The notes under the pieces: generated by a model
Seen by the model: only the letters and a program-made list of their open reading frames with translations
The model's database searches: none
Told to the model about the DNA's origin: nothing
NCBI GenBank assembly: GCA_030490835.1
Contig: CM059971.1
Coordinates: 1,930,545 to 1,994,544 of the forward strand
DNA length: 64,000 bases
Direction of reading: 5' to 3'
From: Annona cherimola
Taxonomy: Eukaryota > Streptophyta > Magnoliopsida > Magnoliales > Annonaceae
Part shown: piece after piece, positions 53,740-63,860 of the stretch
Layout of the letters: the number at the start of each line of letters is the position of its first letter
Position numbering within the stretch: the first letter of the stretch is position 1
Program-made: the position numbers and the translations under genes

Positions 53740-54107
53740 AAGATCTAGCGGTGAAGATGTTGCTGCTGTTGTGGTCGTTGGCTAAAGAAGATGATGGATC
53801 TGTCGGTGCTAAGCTTGTGCGAAGGCCATGACTACCGAATCAAATGAAGCTATTGGTCGGTTAGTGGCATTGAGGTAATCGCAGATGGACGACAGCAATT
53901 GCAAGTTATGCTATTGATGATGAGGTCGTGATCCTGTGAAACTCCACATATAGATATATGCATTTATTAACATTTTTTAAAACTTAGGGACTATTTTAAG
54001 AATATTTGGGAACCAAGGATTAATTTGAAATTGTTAATAAAACCCTTCATATACCTAAGCCGTTCAGGGAAGGGCGGACGAAAGGGAGGGGGGGGGGGGG
54101 GAACGTG
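53740..54107. repeat. Dispersed repeat B, unit 1
   Basis: TGTTGCTGCTGTTGTGGTCG, AAAGAAGATGATGGATCTGT, GTGCGAAGGCCATG, CCGAATCAAATGAAGC, then GACGACAGCAATTGCAAG and AAAACCCTTCATATACC, ending at a G14 run (54088-54101). Confidence 0.85.
54088..54101. repeat. Poly-G tract (14 G)
   Basis: Uninterrupted run of 14 G directly before the FB-6 target site. Likely length-variable and error-prone in sequencing. Confidence 0.9.
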
Positions 54108-54481
54108 GGAACCCAATCCAGTGCACCCGGGTGCGTTCAACCTCGATGCACCCGGGTGCACTGCACCTATTTTTTTTTGAAATTTTTTTCATAAAGATGT
54201 TAATATAGGTTTATTTAACATATGTATCAATTTTTACTATTTTTGGATATTTTTAGATATTTTTTTTAGATTTTTTAAAATCAGTGGCATTTTTCGTAAT
54301 TTTAAATTATCGAAAATGCCACTGATTTTTAAAAATCTAAAAAAATATCTAAAAATCTCCAAAAATAGTAAAAATTGATACATATGTTAAATAAACATAG
54401 ATTAACTATTGTATAAAAAAAATTTCAAAAAAGAACAAAAAAAATAAGTGCAGTGCACCCGGGTGCACTGGATTGGGTTCC
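54108..54481. mobile_element. Foldback hairpin element FB-6 (374 bp) with 9-10-bp target duplication
   Basis: Almost perfect palindrome. Ends are GGAACCCAATCCAGTGCACC and GGTGCACTGGATTGGGTTCC. The left arm has a second TGCACCCGGGTGCA (total two), the right arm one. The centre reads GGCATTTTTCGTAATTTTAA/ATTATCGAAAATGCC. Flanks GGGAACGTG at 54099-54107 and 54483-54491 are identical (10 bp if one more G counts). The youngest-looking member. Confidence 0.94.
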
Positions 54482-55069
54482 GGGGAACGTGTTGTTGCTG
54501 TTGTAGTCATCCACTAAAGAAAATGATAGATCTGTCGATATGAAGCTTGTACAAAAGCTATGGCTACCAAATCAAACAAAGCTGTTGGTCATTTGGTGGC
54601 TTTGACGTGATCGTAGATGGACGATAGTAGTTGCAAGTTACGTTGTTGATGATGAGGCCTTGATCTCGCAGATGACAATAGCAATTGCAAGTTATGCTGT
54701 TGATGATGAGGCCTTGATCCTATGAAACCCTGCATATCCATAGATATATGTATTTATAATATTTTTTAAAATATAGGGACTATTTTAAGAATTTATGAGA
54801 ACCACGAACTAATTTGAAATTTTCAACAAAACCCTTCATAGAACTAAGCCATTCCAACTGCCAAAAATTTATTAAAAAAAACAAACAAAATCAAAAACAG
54901 AAGAAAGAAGTGTAGTTGAGGGCTACGGAAGGACGAAGAAAGAGAAAGAATCGCTGTTATTGTGGTCATCGGCTAAAGAAGACAATGAATATGTTGTTGT
55001 TAAGCTCGTGCGAAGGCCATAGTTACCGAATCAAATGAAGCTGTTGGTTAGTCGGTGGCTGATAATTGA
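54482..55069. repeat. Dispersed repeat B, units 2 and 3
   Basis: Unit 2 (54489-54860) and partial unit 3 (54890-55069) repeat the words of unit 1. A 65-bp direct echo (GATGATGAGGCCTTGATC) lies at 54645-54720. Unit 3 matches 43900-44170 beside block Y, so repeat B and block Y were copied together. Confidence 0.8.
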
Positions 55070-56820
55070 TAATTAATAATATATTTTGCGGGTATTTTTA
55101 TTCAAATTTAGTGGGTAATCATTTGAGTTTAAAATATGTATTTGCAATATTTGTGTATTAAATATTAATTTCAAGTTATTTATACAATTTTTGAGATTTT
55201 TTAGATTAAAATTACATTTTTTTGCTACAAAATAAATTGCGTTGGATATAACTGTTTCAATCATTGGAATTCAAATTATTTTTGGACACTTGTTTGTTTG
55301 ATCAATTAATAATTTAAATATTCTTTTAAGAAAATTAATAATTTAAATACTTATTTTATGCTGGTTAGCCTACTCAAGCGTGGGGCCCACCATTTATATC
55401 AAGCAAGCAGCAGAAATTCCGTGATCATCGGCCATAATTGCAAGCAGGGCCCACCATTTAGAACCAGAATTTTTCCAAGCCGTCCAGATTTTTGTCCAGC
55501 AATCAGACGCATCCTAACCGTCCAAGTGGGCCCACGTAAATCACGTCCAAACCAGCATCAATTGGACCGTATAGAAAAAAATTCCCACCGCTTAAGCCAA
55601 TCTCCACCGTTCAACCATCCAGTCAGATTAATTATCTGCCGTCCATTCTCAATCCATGCAGCCGTCCAAAACAGAAAAATTAATGACAGCCTTCCATAAA
55701 ATCTGGCCGTCCAAAAATCAATGGCTTGAATTTTTATGCCACAATCAAGCCGTCCATTCAGCAGATCTACCTTCCAAAATTCATTCACCGTCCATGTGCA
55801 AAAGTCCAACCACGTGTCCAGAAATTTCCACCGCTTTAAACGTCAGTCAAACCATGCCGTCCAATTACTCATTCCGCCATCCAAATAGCAACCAATCTGG
55901 TGTCCGTCCAGATATATATATATATATATATTTTTTTATTGGTATTAATTTCATTCATCTCAATACATATTATACCTGAAGATCTGAGACATTCTTACAA
56001 ATTCGGAGACAGAATAACATCCCAAAGAAATCTGAAGATACAACTTCACGAAATAAACTGGAAGATACAACTTCTAACAGCCAACAGAGAGACCACAAGC
56101 ACTCACACTCCTCCACCCGGGAGACCACAAGCTCCCACGCTATTTTTGGGCCGAAAATCCCACACAGGATTCGAACCCACGTCGACAGCAAAGCGCATTT
56201 CTGCGCCGCTGTCGACGACCAACCGCGCTAGCCGCGGTTGATACCGTCCAGATATTTTTAAGCTACGCAATTCACCCAATATTTACACCGCCCAAGCGTC
56301 CAAACATCAATGGGAATTCTAGCTTCTCGTCCGCAATTAGCTAGGACGCGTCCAACATCACAAGGAGGCTACCTATAATCCATAAATAGGAGGAGTTTAC
56401 AATAGCATCGAAAAAAACAGAAAGATAGAGAGAAATTGAGACAGAAATTAGGAAAATTTTAAGAGAGAAAGCAAAGGGTGGAGAGGAGCAAAGAGCACAG
56501 GGCAAGAGGTGGAGTGGCGAATTGAGTGAAGTAGCCGACAAACCATCGGGGATTTCGACCAATAAGTTTTTTTTAAAATGTTTATTGTCTTGGTTAAGAT
56601 AGATTTGAATTTGAATTTTATGTTGGACTTAAACATGCTTCACTAAGCCCTTAATTTAAGATTGAGGATATATCATGCGTACAATATAGTATGATTGTGG
56701 TTTTGATTTGTTTATAATAGATATTATTGTTAATTTAACATCTTATGATTTAATATTTGTCTAGTACTTGAACTTTCATTTTGGCAATGATTCTCATATA
56801 TTAGGTGATAGAATCGAGAG
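55070..56820. repeat. Duplicated block Y, copy 2
   Basis: Collinear with 44160-46245, without the LINE but with the SINE at 55916-56243. The TATA-like CCATAAATAGGAGG and the leader-like stretch are preserved. Dense in CCGTCCA words. Confidence 0.85.
55916..56243 (-). mobile_element. tRNA-derived SINE (minus strand) with 12-bp target duplication
   Basis: Read on the minus strand it begins TATCAACCGCGGCTAGCGCG, with an A-box-like TAGCGCGGTTGGTCG and B-box GGTTCGAATCC, followed by a body of about 260 bp and a 3' tail of T/A repeats. The target duplication CCGTCCAGATAT (55904-55915 and 56244-56255) is perfect. Block Y copy 1 (about 45672-45683, ACGTCCAGATAT) is the empty site. The internal pol III promoter boxes look intact. 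The plus-strand frames here are chance. Confidence 0.93.
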
Positions 56821-57289
56821 GTAACAGTCTAATATACAATAATCAAAATATTAAATCTGAAAATTTATGAAAATGAGAATAAGCATGATGACCTTGAAGA
56901 ATCTGTGAACGACCACAAAACTAAATGAATCCTAATTGACTTAATCTCATGAGAATATGTGGTTAAGAATACATTAAGGTTATGCCGTGTAGGTTTCGAG
57001 AGAAGGTGCAATGATAAATTAGGGTATGTTCTGCTTAATAAACAATATCAAAATTAAATAATTATATCACTACTCGTTGCAAAAGACACATGTGAAATCC
57101 TAGATCCTAGATACTCTCATCATACTTTTCAAAATTCTATTTCTCTCTTCTACTTTTCTATTTTCTTATTCACTTTACTCTCTCGATATTTAATAAAAAT
57201 GTGTCTAAAGCAAAGTTCTAAGTTCCAAATTCTTTATGGATTGATATTTTATATACTAAAATTTACAACCCGTGCACTTGTTGTAAGAT
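56821..57289. other. AT-rich intergenic sequence
   Basis: No feature recognised. Confidence 0.4.
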
Positions 57290-57830
57290 TGTTAATAGTG
57301 ACTTTGAGGCGATCGTAGATGGATGACATCAATTACAAGTTATATAGTTGATGATAAGGCCTTGATCCCGTGAAACCCCACACATAGATAAATGTATTTA
57401 TAAACATTTTTTTAAACATAAGGACTATTTTAAGAATTTATGGGAACCAAGGACTAATTTGAAATTTTTAACAAAACCCTTCATATGCTACTAGAAATTT
57501 TTTAAAAAATGAACAAAAAAAAGAAAGAAGTGCAGGGGAGGGCAGACGGAAGGATAGAGAGAGAGAGAGAGTTGCTGCTGTTGTGATCACCGGTTAAAGA
57601 AGATGATGGATTTGTCGGTGGGAAGCACGTGAGAAGGCCATGGCTACTGAATCAAATGAAGCTGTTGGTTGGTTAGTGGCTTTGAGGTGATCATAGCAAT
57701 TTCAAGTTATGTTGTTAATGATGAGGTCGTGATCCTTCAAAACCCCACATATAGATATATGCATTTATAAACATTTTTTAAAACATAGGAACTATTTTAA
57801 GAATATTTTAAAACATATGCATTTGGAATT
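57290..57830. repeat. Dispersed repeat B, units 4 and 5
   Basis: 57290-57485 (GGCGATCGTAGATGGATGAC, GATGATAAGGCC, AAACCCCACACATAGA, AAAACCCTTCATATG) and 57510-57830 (GTTGCTGCTGTTGTGATC, AAGATGATGGATTTGTCGG) repeat unit 1 with changes. Confidence 0.8.
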
Positions 57831-58113
57831 TCATATGGCTTCCTCATTTGCTACACTCCTTTTATTCTCCTCTTCCCTCTTCCCCTTTCTTCAACATCCT
57901 TTTTGCTCTACCGCACACCATGCTTTTTTTGCTATTTAGTCCTTCAATTTTTGTTCCTATCCTTTTGTAGAATGAGGAGACTTTAATCGAATTGTTGTAT
58001 TTCTGTTGCTTTAATATTACCTGGGTCTAGTCCATGATTGAGAAACTGAAAATTTATTACAACAGCAATGTAACTTGTATGTAGGCTTATGATGCCACAG
58101 GCCCAAGATTACA
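57831..58113. other. Pyrimidine-rich intergenic sequence
   Basis: A C/T-rich stretch at 57860-57915 (CTCCTCTTCCCTCTTCCCC) and nothing else recognisable. Confidence 0.4.
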
Positions 58114-58700
58114 GTAGAAGCGACTACAAGTAGTGATGATTGGATCTTGGATTCAGGATATTCCTTTCATAAGTGTGCAGCCAAGGAACAATTCAGTTCG
58201 TACAAAGAATGTGATGGTGGTACTGTAAGGATGACAAATAAGGCAAGGAGCAGAGTTGCTGGCATTGGTACGGTTCAGATTCACATGTTTGATGGAGTTC
58301 TACGATCGTTGACTGATGTAAGGCATTTTCCTAATTTGAGGATGAATTTGATCTCATTGGGAATATTAGATTCTAGAAGTTTTGAGACTTCAGCTGGAGG
58401 TGGAGTGCTCAATGTGTCAAAAAGAGCTACGATTGTGATGAAAGATTGGAAGACTGAAAGTCTCTACAAACTTCTAGGGAGTGTGCAAACATGTGGAGTT
58501 TCTGTGAGGCCACTGAAGATTGTGACGCAGAGGTAAGTTGTACCCAAAACCCAGGAAGGGTGTGACAGACCGTGCAAGTTCGAGCATGGTTAAAAGATTG
58601 TAGAGGACTGAAGACACAAGTTTCTCTATGAGCTAGTTAGCTTGTTGTGCGTAAAATTCAAGCTAAGGTGGAGATTTCTCTATGAGCTAGTTAGCTTGTT
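58114..58700 (+). pseudogene. Copia protease fragment, duplicated copy with deleted 3' LTR
   Basis: Matches 40378-40937 of the retroelement (WILDSGYSFHKC onward). It lacks the left part of the element and the 3' LTR. In place of the LTR, a 34-bp stretch (TTTCTCTATGAGCTAGTTAG...) already present at about 58620 is repeated at about 58675, followed by ACTTTCC and the kelch fragment. This is a rearranged partial copy. Confidence 0.88.
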
Positions 58701-58702
58701 GT

Positions 58703-59330
58703 GCGTAACTTTCCTATGCCTGTATGAATCTTCCCCTCCACAGATCGGCACTCATCTGCCTAACATGAGAGTCGCAGAGTGGCCTAACCGTGGGAGGGGC
58801 ATCCTGGTTGGCGCATTGGAAGAGTCGAAGTGCAACTCTACCCATTCAGGGATTTCACCTCCCATGTCTAAGAGCCAAAGGTCATTGAGTACCTCATATC
58901 CTGATCCTCCTCCTCCAAATAAAATCATGTGTGCACCTGCAATCCATGCCCGTGTGTGTCCCGATTGTGCTGGGGGTGATACACGAGTTCATGCCTTTTG
59001 ATAGATCCAACAGCCACGCGCCACCCAATCTAAGGTCATCTGGACAGTGCCTCCATGTATTACCAAACTCTTGTCCCTAATATTGCGCTCAACATTGACT
59101 CCACGAGATGGAGGCATGATGGAGCCCACATCCAACAGCCTCCATGACAATCGTATTCCAAGACTTTCATCATGCATGACATGACCAACCCATGTATAAT
59201 TTTGGCAAACCCCGTTGTCGTTGATCCCACCGAAGAGAACAAGAGAATCACCACTAACAACCGTGCACATCTGCCTAAAGCGTGCACTTGGGTGCCTGGA
59301 CTGATCTGCTGCCACCTCGGATTCTCAAGA
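58703..59330 (-). pseudogene. F-box/kelch fragment, second copy
   Basis: Same captured fragment as at 41276-41890, on the minus strand: RFRQMCTVVSGDSLVLFGG, SWRLLDVGS, VIHGGT, then a frameshift. It shares the same in-frame TGA with copy 1, so it was already dead when duplicated. The right MULE terminus follows at about 59810-59936. Confidence 0.85.
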
Positions 59331-59936
59331 TTCTAATTTACATCAATCAACACAGTGCAAACTCATAGTTTTGGATTGATGAATATAAATCTGAATGACA
59401 ACTTTGATCTAGATCAAAAAAACTAGGAGAGAAATCAATTCAAGTTGTAAATGGTAAGTACTGATCGAGGCGAGTAATATTCCCATCTGGGAAGCTAGCG
59501 ATTTGAGACGTCACTAAATACAGGAACCTTGTGATATGCATAATCATTTTTAAACGGCATCTTGCTATTTGAGATTTCTGGGAGTTCACGTAATCTGATA
59601 TTTTTCAATGAACAACATGCTTTTGGATTCTCAATATATTGCTTAGACAAGCGGATGCTGTGTCAACCATAAAAAGCCTGGCCACATGACAGGCAATGCA
59701 TCATTTCATTGAGCTCCAGTTAATGCATTATGAAGTTAGAGAAGCCGTTGGGTTATTTTACGGTGAGGATGTATACGACGATTCACGGGCATTAATAGCA
59801 ATTTTAAACAATGTTATGGGTCAGGGTTCAAATGCAAAGGAGTCGAAGTTTTCAGAGTTTAAAATATAAACGGTCAAACTTCAAAGTGTTAAATGCAAAT
59901 AGGCAAAGTTAGAGGTTTAAAATGTAAAAAAAATCC
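59331..59936. repeat. Right part and TIR of the duplicated Pack-MULE-like element
   Basis: Collinear with 41891-42494, with one small insertion (about 59682-59692). It ends GTTTAAAATGTAAAAAAAATCC and is followed by ACTCCTATC as in copy 1. Confidence 0.85.
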
Positions 59937-60059
59937 ACTCCTATCATATCATATTATTTCTCTAGTAACTTTTATATTAAAAATTTTTTGTTCAAAAGTT
60001 TTACACTTTCCAAACGCACTTTAAATATTAAAAAATGCAAAATTTTTGTTCAAAAGTTA

Positions 60060-60270
60060 GAGGGCGTGTTCCAAATGATACGATATTCTTGAATTCAATC
60101 TGTATTACCATTCTCAATACAACTTTTCAATTTTCAATACACCTTTTTCAATTTTTAGGATAACTTTACCTATTCCTAATACAATTTTATTTATTCTCAA
60201 TACATATTATTACATTCTCATCCCAGATACAGATTCGATTCAAGAATCTCGTATCATTCGGAACATGCCC
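60060..60270. mobile_element. MITE with about 30-bp inverted repeats and TA flanks (copy 2)
   Basis: Segmental copy of 42619-42829, with better-matched ends (GGGCGTGTTCCAAATGATAC and its inverse GTATCATTCGGAACATGCCC). Confidence 0.85.
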
Positions 60271-61326
60271 TAAATTAATTGTACAAATAAATGAGCTATT
60301 TCCTTGGTTTACCTTTTTTCTTTTGCTTAAATTTGTAAAGGATAATGTACATTCTCTATCATAACTAATTGAATTTCAGCACATTCTTGTAGACGATAAT
60401 ACCTAGTCACCAAAATAGAAACTTCTTTAAAGGAAGAGATAGATGTAACATAAATAGATACGAAATGAGAATATATGAGAGTTTGTTGATCATCTTTAGG
60501 AATTTAAGCTATCCACTTTTACGTAGATTAAATGGGTAATTCAACTTTCTAGTAATAAAAAAAATAAACAATTAAATAATAGAAAAACACATCAAAATTT
60601 TACATGGAAACTTTTTTTTTTGTCCATTGTGCAAGGGCCCACTGAAATTTCAATGTGCCTTTTGGAACACAACATCAGTAGTTATGTCTCAAATGAAAGG
60701 CCTAAGTTTTTCAAATTAAGAGTTGTTCAAGAAGTAATAAAATTTTTTGAAGAAAAATTTTTATTGTAAAAGTTTGTAAGATGAAAGGAAATAATGTAAT
60801 GAAAGGGTAATGATAAAGAGTAAAAAAAATAAAGTTAGAATAAATAGGTCAATTGTATAAATAGTTATGTGCAAATGATTGAAAAATAAGATAGTTATAT
60901 AGAAAAACATGAATAGATAATTAAAAAATAAAATAATTGTGTATAGTGAAAAATTTTACATTCAAAAGTTGATTATAAATTAACGTTCATCTATTTAAAT
61001 GTTGACTATAATTCTGTAAATGCCAAAAATACCCTAATGTAAAATAGTAAAAGATGAAATAAAATGAAATGTGAATAAAATTATAGCTATTCATATTTAA
61101 AACTTTTGTGAAATTAGAGTAGTGGTGAGTTATGATATTCAGAATTTTGAATCTAACCTTAAATTTGATAGGCACATTGGTAGACAAAGAAGACAAACTG
61201 CCGCTTTATATTTTGGAATTTTACAAAGGTTATCGGTTTACGGCAGCTACCGTTTTGAATTCACTTTCCAATATTCACTTTAAAAACATGAGAGGGATAT
61301 TCAGATAGCTGATACCTCCAACAGGT
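60271..61326. repeat. Duplicated block X, rest of copy 2
   Basis: Partner of 42830-43868. It includes an M1 MITE relic at about 60715-60985. No gene. Confidence 0.85.
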
Positions 61327-61700
61327 AACTATTTACTGCTTTTGTACATCACTATGTGTTAGCGATTTTGTAGACATGGAATGTTTTTCAAACAACATTT
61401 CAAAATTTTGAGAACAAGCTGTTCCTCCGTGGGATTTGAATAGGACATGAAGCAGTACATTCCATTTGCAACTTTTGCTTCTTCGGGGCTTGGTAGTAGA
61501 AACTACAAACCCCACTGATTGTATTAAGTAGCACTTGTGCATGGATCTTTCACCTATGAACGGACGAAAAGGAGACCATTGAAAAATCAAAAAAGAAAAT
61601 TTAATATGCAATGACATTTAAATAAAAAAATTGTGCATATAGCCTATTAAATACAAGTGATTACTGTTGCCAAAACAGAATGGGTTACCAAAGGAACGGG
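61327..61700. other. Unique sequence with an unrecognised minus-strand frame
   Basis: A 94-codon minus frame (61333-61617) contains FRPFIGERSMHKCYLI and TKPRRSKSCKWNVLLHV. Composition is more gene-like than its surroundings, but I recognise no domain. It could be an exon of a captured gene or chance. Confidence 0.25.
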
Positions 61701-62640
61701 TTTTGGTTCAACCGATTTAACCATTTGTGAGAACCATATTGAACCGGAATATAATATTTTATATAAAATACTCGATAGATTCTTACGTTAAAATTCTACC
61801 ATTTGAAAGGTTAAAAATAATATAAAGAGAGTGGTCTTGTTAGTCCGGGCTAAGCAAATGCATATCTTAACTCACCTCAAAAAACTCATTTATAACATTT
61901 TTTATTTTTTTCGTACACTTATTTATCTAAGTGTATCTAAAATATAACTAAATTTCACCATTTTGGATATATGCTTAAAAATCACTTAGACAAATAAGTA
62001 TATGAAAAAAAACAAAAAAATATTGTAAATGAGTTTTTTGAGGTGGGCTAAGCGAGACATTTGCTTAATCCGAGCTATAGAATTGCTCCTCTAATATAAA
62101 TTAGAAACATAATAAACATGTTGATGACTAAAAAATATAATTTTATTTTTTTTGTAACTCACCCAAAACAAAGACCATAATAGCTATAAACATTCATGGG
62201 GTTTGAAATTAACATAAAACAACAAGAGCTCCTAGTAAAATCTACACTACTTACAAGATTCAAATCGTCAAAGCAAAATCTGCCCAAACCGACCTTAGCA
62301 ATCTGTTAATATCATCCCAAAATGTAGGATTCTATACTTGTAGAACAAAATTCTGACCTCAAGGTTACCAGATTTGAGCGCACGCACACAATGATTTGGT
62401 ATACCGCTGATGCACCATATTTGCAACTTTTCTTCCTTCCCCAAGATGAATTGTCCGGACGCCCTGGCATCACATGAACCCACATTGCAGCCACCATTAC
62501 TGCCGCACAGCACCACCACCGGCGATCCATGTGTGTCGCCATTTCGTCTACGCCTTCTTGTTTCACCTAATAGCTAATCGATTTGATCGGCCGATCTGAA
62601 AACCAATCAGATTGGCAGTTAAACCAGGCCTTACTGGGTA
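61701..62640. repeat. Dispersed repeat A, copy 4 (split by FB-7)
   Basis: 61770-61827 and 62093-62640 match 35650-36300. It ends with GCTAATCGATTTGATCGGCC and GATTGGCAGTTAAACCAGG. Confidence 0.8.
61828..62092. mobile_element. Foldback hairpin element FB-7 (265 bp) with 9-bp target duplication
   Basis: Arms: GGGCTAAGCAAATGCAT, ACTCACCTCAAAAAACTCAT, GTACACTTATTTATCTAAGTG on the left and the inverse (CACTTAGACAAATAAGTATATG, AATGAGTTTTTTGAGGTGGG, ATTTGCTTAATCC) on the right. Flanks AATATAAAG (61819-61827) and AATATAAAT (62093-62101). Repeat A copy 3 at about 35699-35711 (AATATAAATTAGAA) is the empty site. Its stem sequence is diverged from the other members. Confidence 0.87.
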
Positions 62641-62654
62641 TATTTAGCTGGATG

Positions 62655-62960
62655 AAAACCGGGTTAAATGAGCCCGGATCATTTGCTCCCGGTGCACGGG
62701 AGCCGTGCACACGGGCCAAAAACTTTGCTTTTTTAATTTTTTTCAGTTTTTGTTTTTTTAATTTTTTTCAGTTTTTTTTCAAACAAGTAAAGTTAGATAT
62801 ATTAAATCTATAAACCAAGTTTTACTATTTTTGAATGTTTTTAAGTATTTATTTTGAATTTTTAAACATAGTGGTATTTTCATAATTGTCCGGTCTCAGA
62901 AAATGACCAGAAAATTATGAAAATTACGAAAAATAAATCGTCCAAAATATTTATTTTGAA
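62655..62960. mobile_element. Half foldback element (diverged)
   Basis: GAGCCCGGATCATTTGCTCC and GGTGCACGGGAGCCGTGCAC at the left, then stem words GATATATTAAATCTATAAACC and AGTTTTACTATTTTTGAATG and AGTGGTATTTTCATAATT. No right arm. Confidence 0.55.
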
Positions 62961-63088
62961 GTATGACCAGATTTTTAATGAAGTTTGATATGCACAGGTG
63001 TTATTGGGATGAACGTTGAATGGATATGTGGGAAATGTGGTGATCATTCTGTTTTAAAGAAGTTTGACGTGCACGGGAGTTAAAGCAA

Positions 63089-63847
63089 ATTTTTTTTTTT
63101 TTTTTTGATGAAAAGAAGTACTCTATCCCTCTTCCCTTTCAACATGAAAGGGATTAGGGGAAGAGTAATCCACGCAATTCATTGCCAAAAAATTATCTTT
63201 ACAAATATTCCCCAGAATAGCTTGGGGGGGATTACCCCACCAAATCTGGTGTTCCAACTGAGATCTCAAAACCAACTCGGCAAGGGAATGAGCCACCGTA
63301 TTTCCTTGCCTCAAGACATGATGGACAAAAAAAAATAGCTTCCCCCTAAGTATAGTCCTAATTTCAGATACAATGATACCCATAGGGGAGGAGATAGGAT
63401 CAGTGTTGGACAAGAAGTTGCACAAAATAAGAGAGTCTGTTTCAAAGTAGGCATGGGTAATGTTGAGTTGAAGCGCCCATTTTAGCCCCAACACAAAAGC
63501 AGTAGCCTCCATGAATAACGGTTCCGTCACGCCATTGAGTCTCCAGCCCCTAGCAGCAACAAAGGATCCCAAAGTATCTCTGATAATAGCCGCACAAGCA
63601 AAAGCCGTCGTGTCCCCTTGCCTGCGCGCGTCCATGTTGAGCTTTACAAATCCCGCCGGCGGTTTACGCCATCTCGTCACCAAAGATCTGTCCAGAACTC
63701 CCGACATAGATAGAGTACTAGCATTTCGATGCTGATTTAGGAAATCCACACACTATGCCAAAGTATCGGTGAACCTCGGTTGCACATTCTCTTCCCTGAG
63801 TTTGTTCCGAAAATACCAAACCCGCCAGCAGCACAAGCAATTTGAAT
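63089..63847 (-). mobile_element. 5'-truncated LINE tail with RNase H domain and 13-bp target duplication
   Basis: Minus-strand element whose poly-A appears as the T-run at 63090-63108. The frame encodes WRVWYFRNKLREENV, then a TAG, then RVT_3-type RNase H: PPAGFVKLNMDA (Asp), MEATAFVLGLKWA (Glu), FETDSLILC (Asp), HHVLRQGNTVAHSLAE and WWGNPP, then a short C-terminal tail to 63123. The target duplication GGAGTTAAAGCAA (63076-63088 and 63848-63860) is perfect. Catalytic residues are present, but the stop and the truncation make it a dead copy. It is related to, not a duplicate of, the one at 44879. Confidence 0.93.
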
Positions 63848-63860
63848 GGAGTTAAAGCAA

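Noticed and set aside
53515..53831. Overlapping 63- and 86-codon frames as a gene
   Set aside because: They lead into repeat B, have no domain, and no copy preserves the frame.
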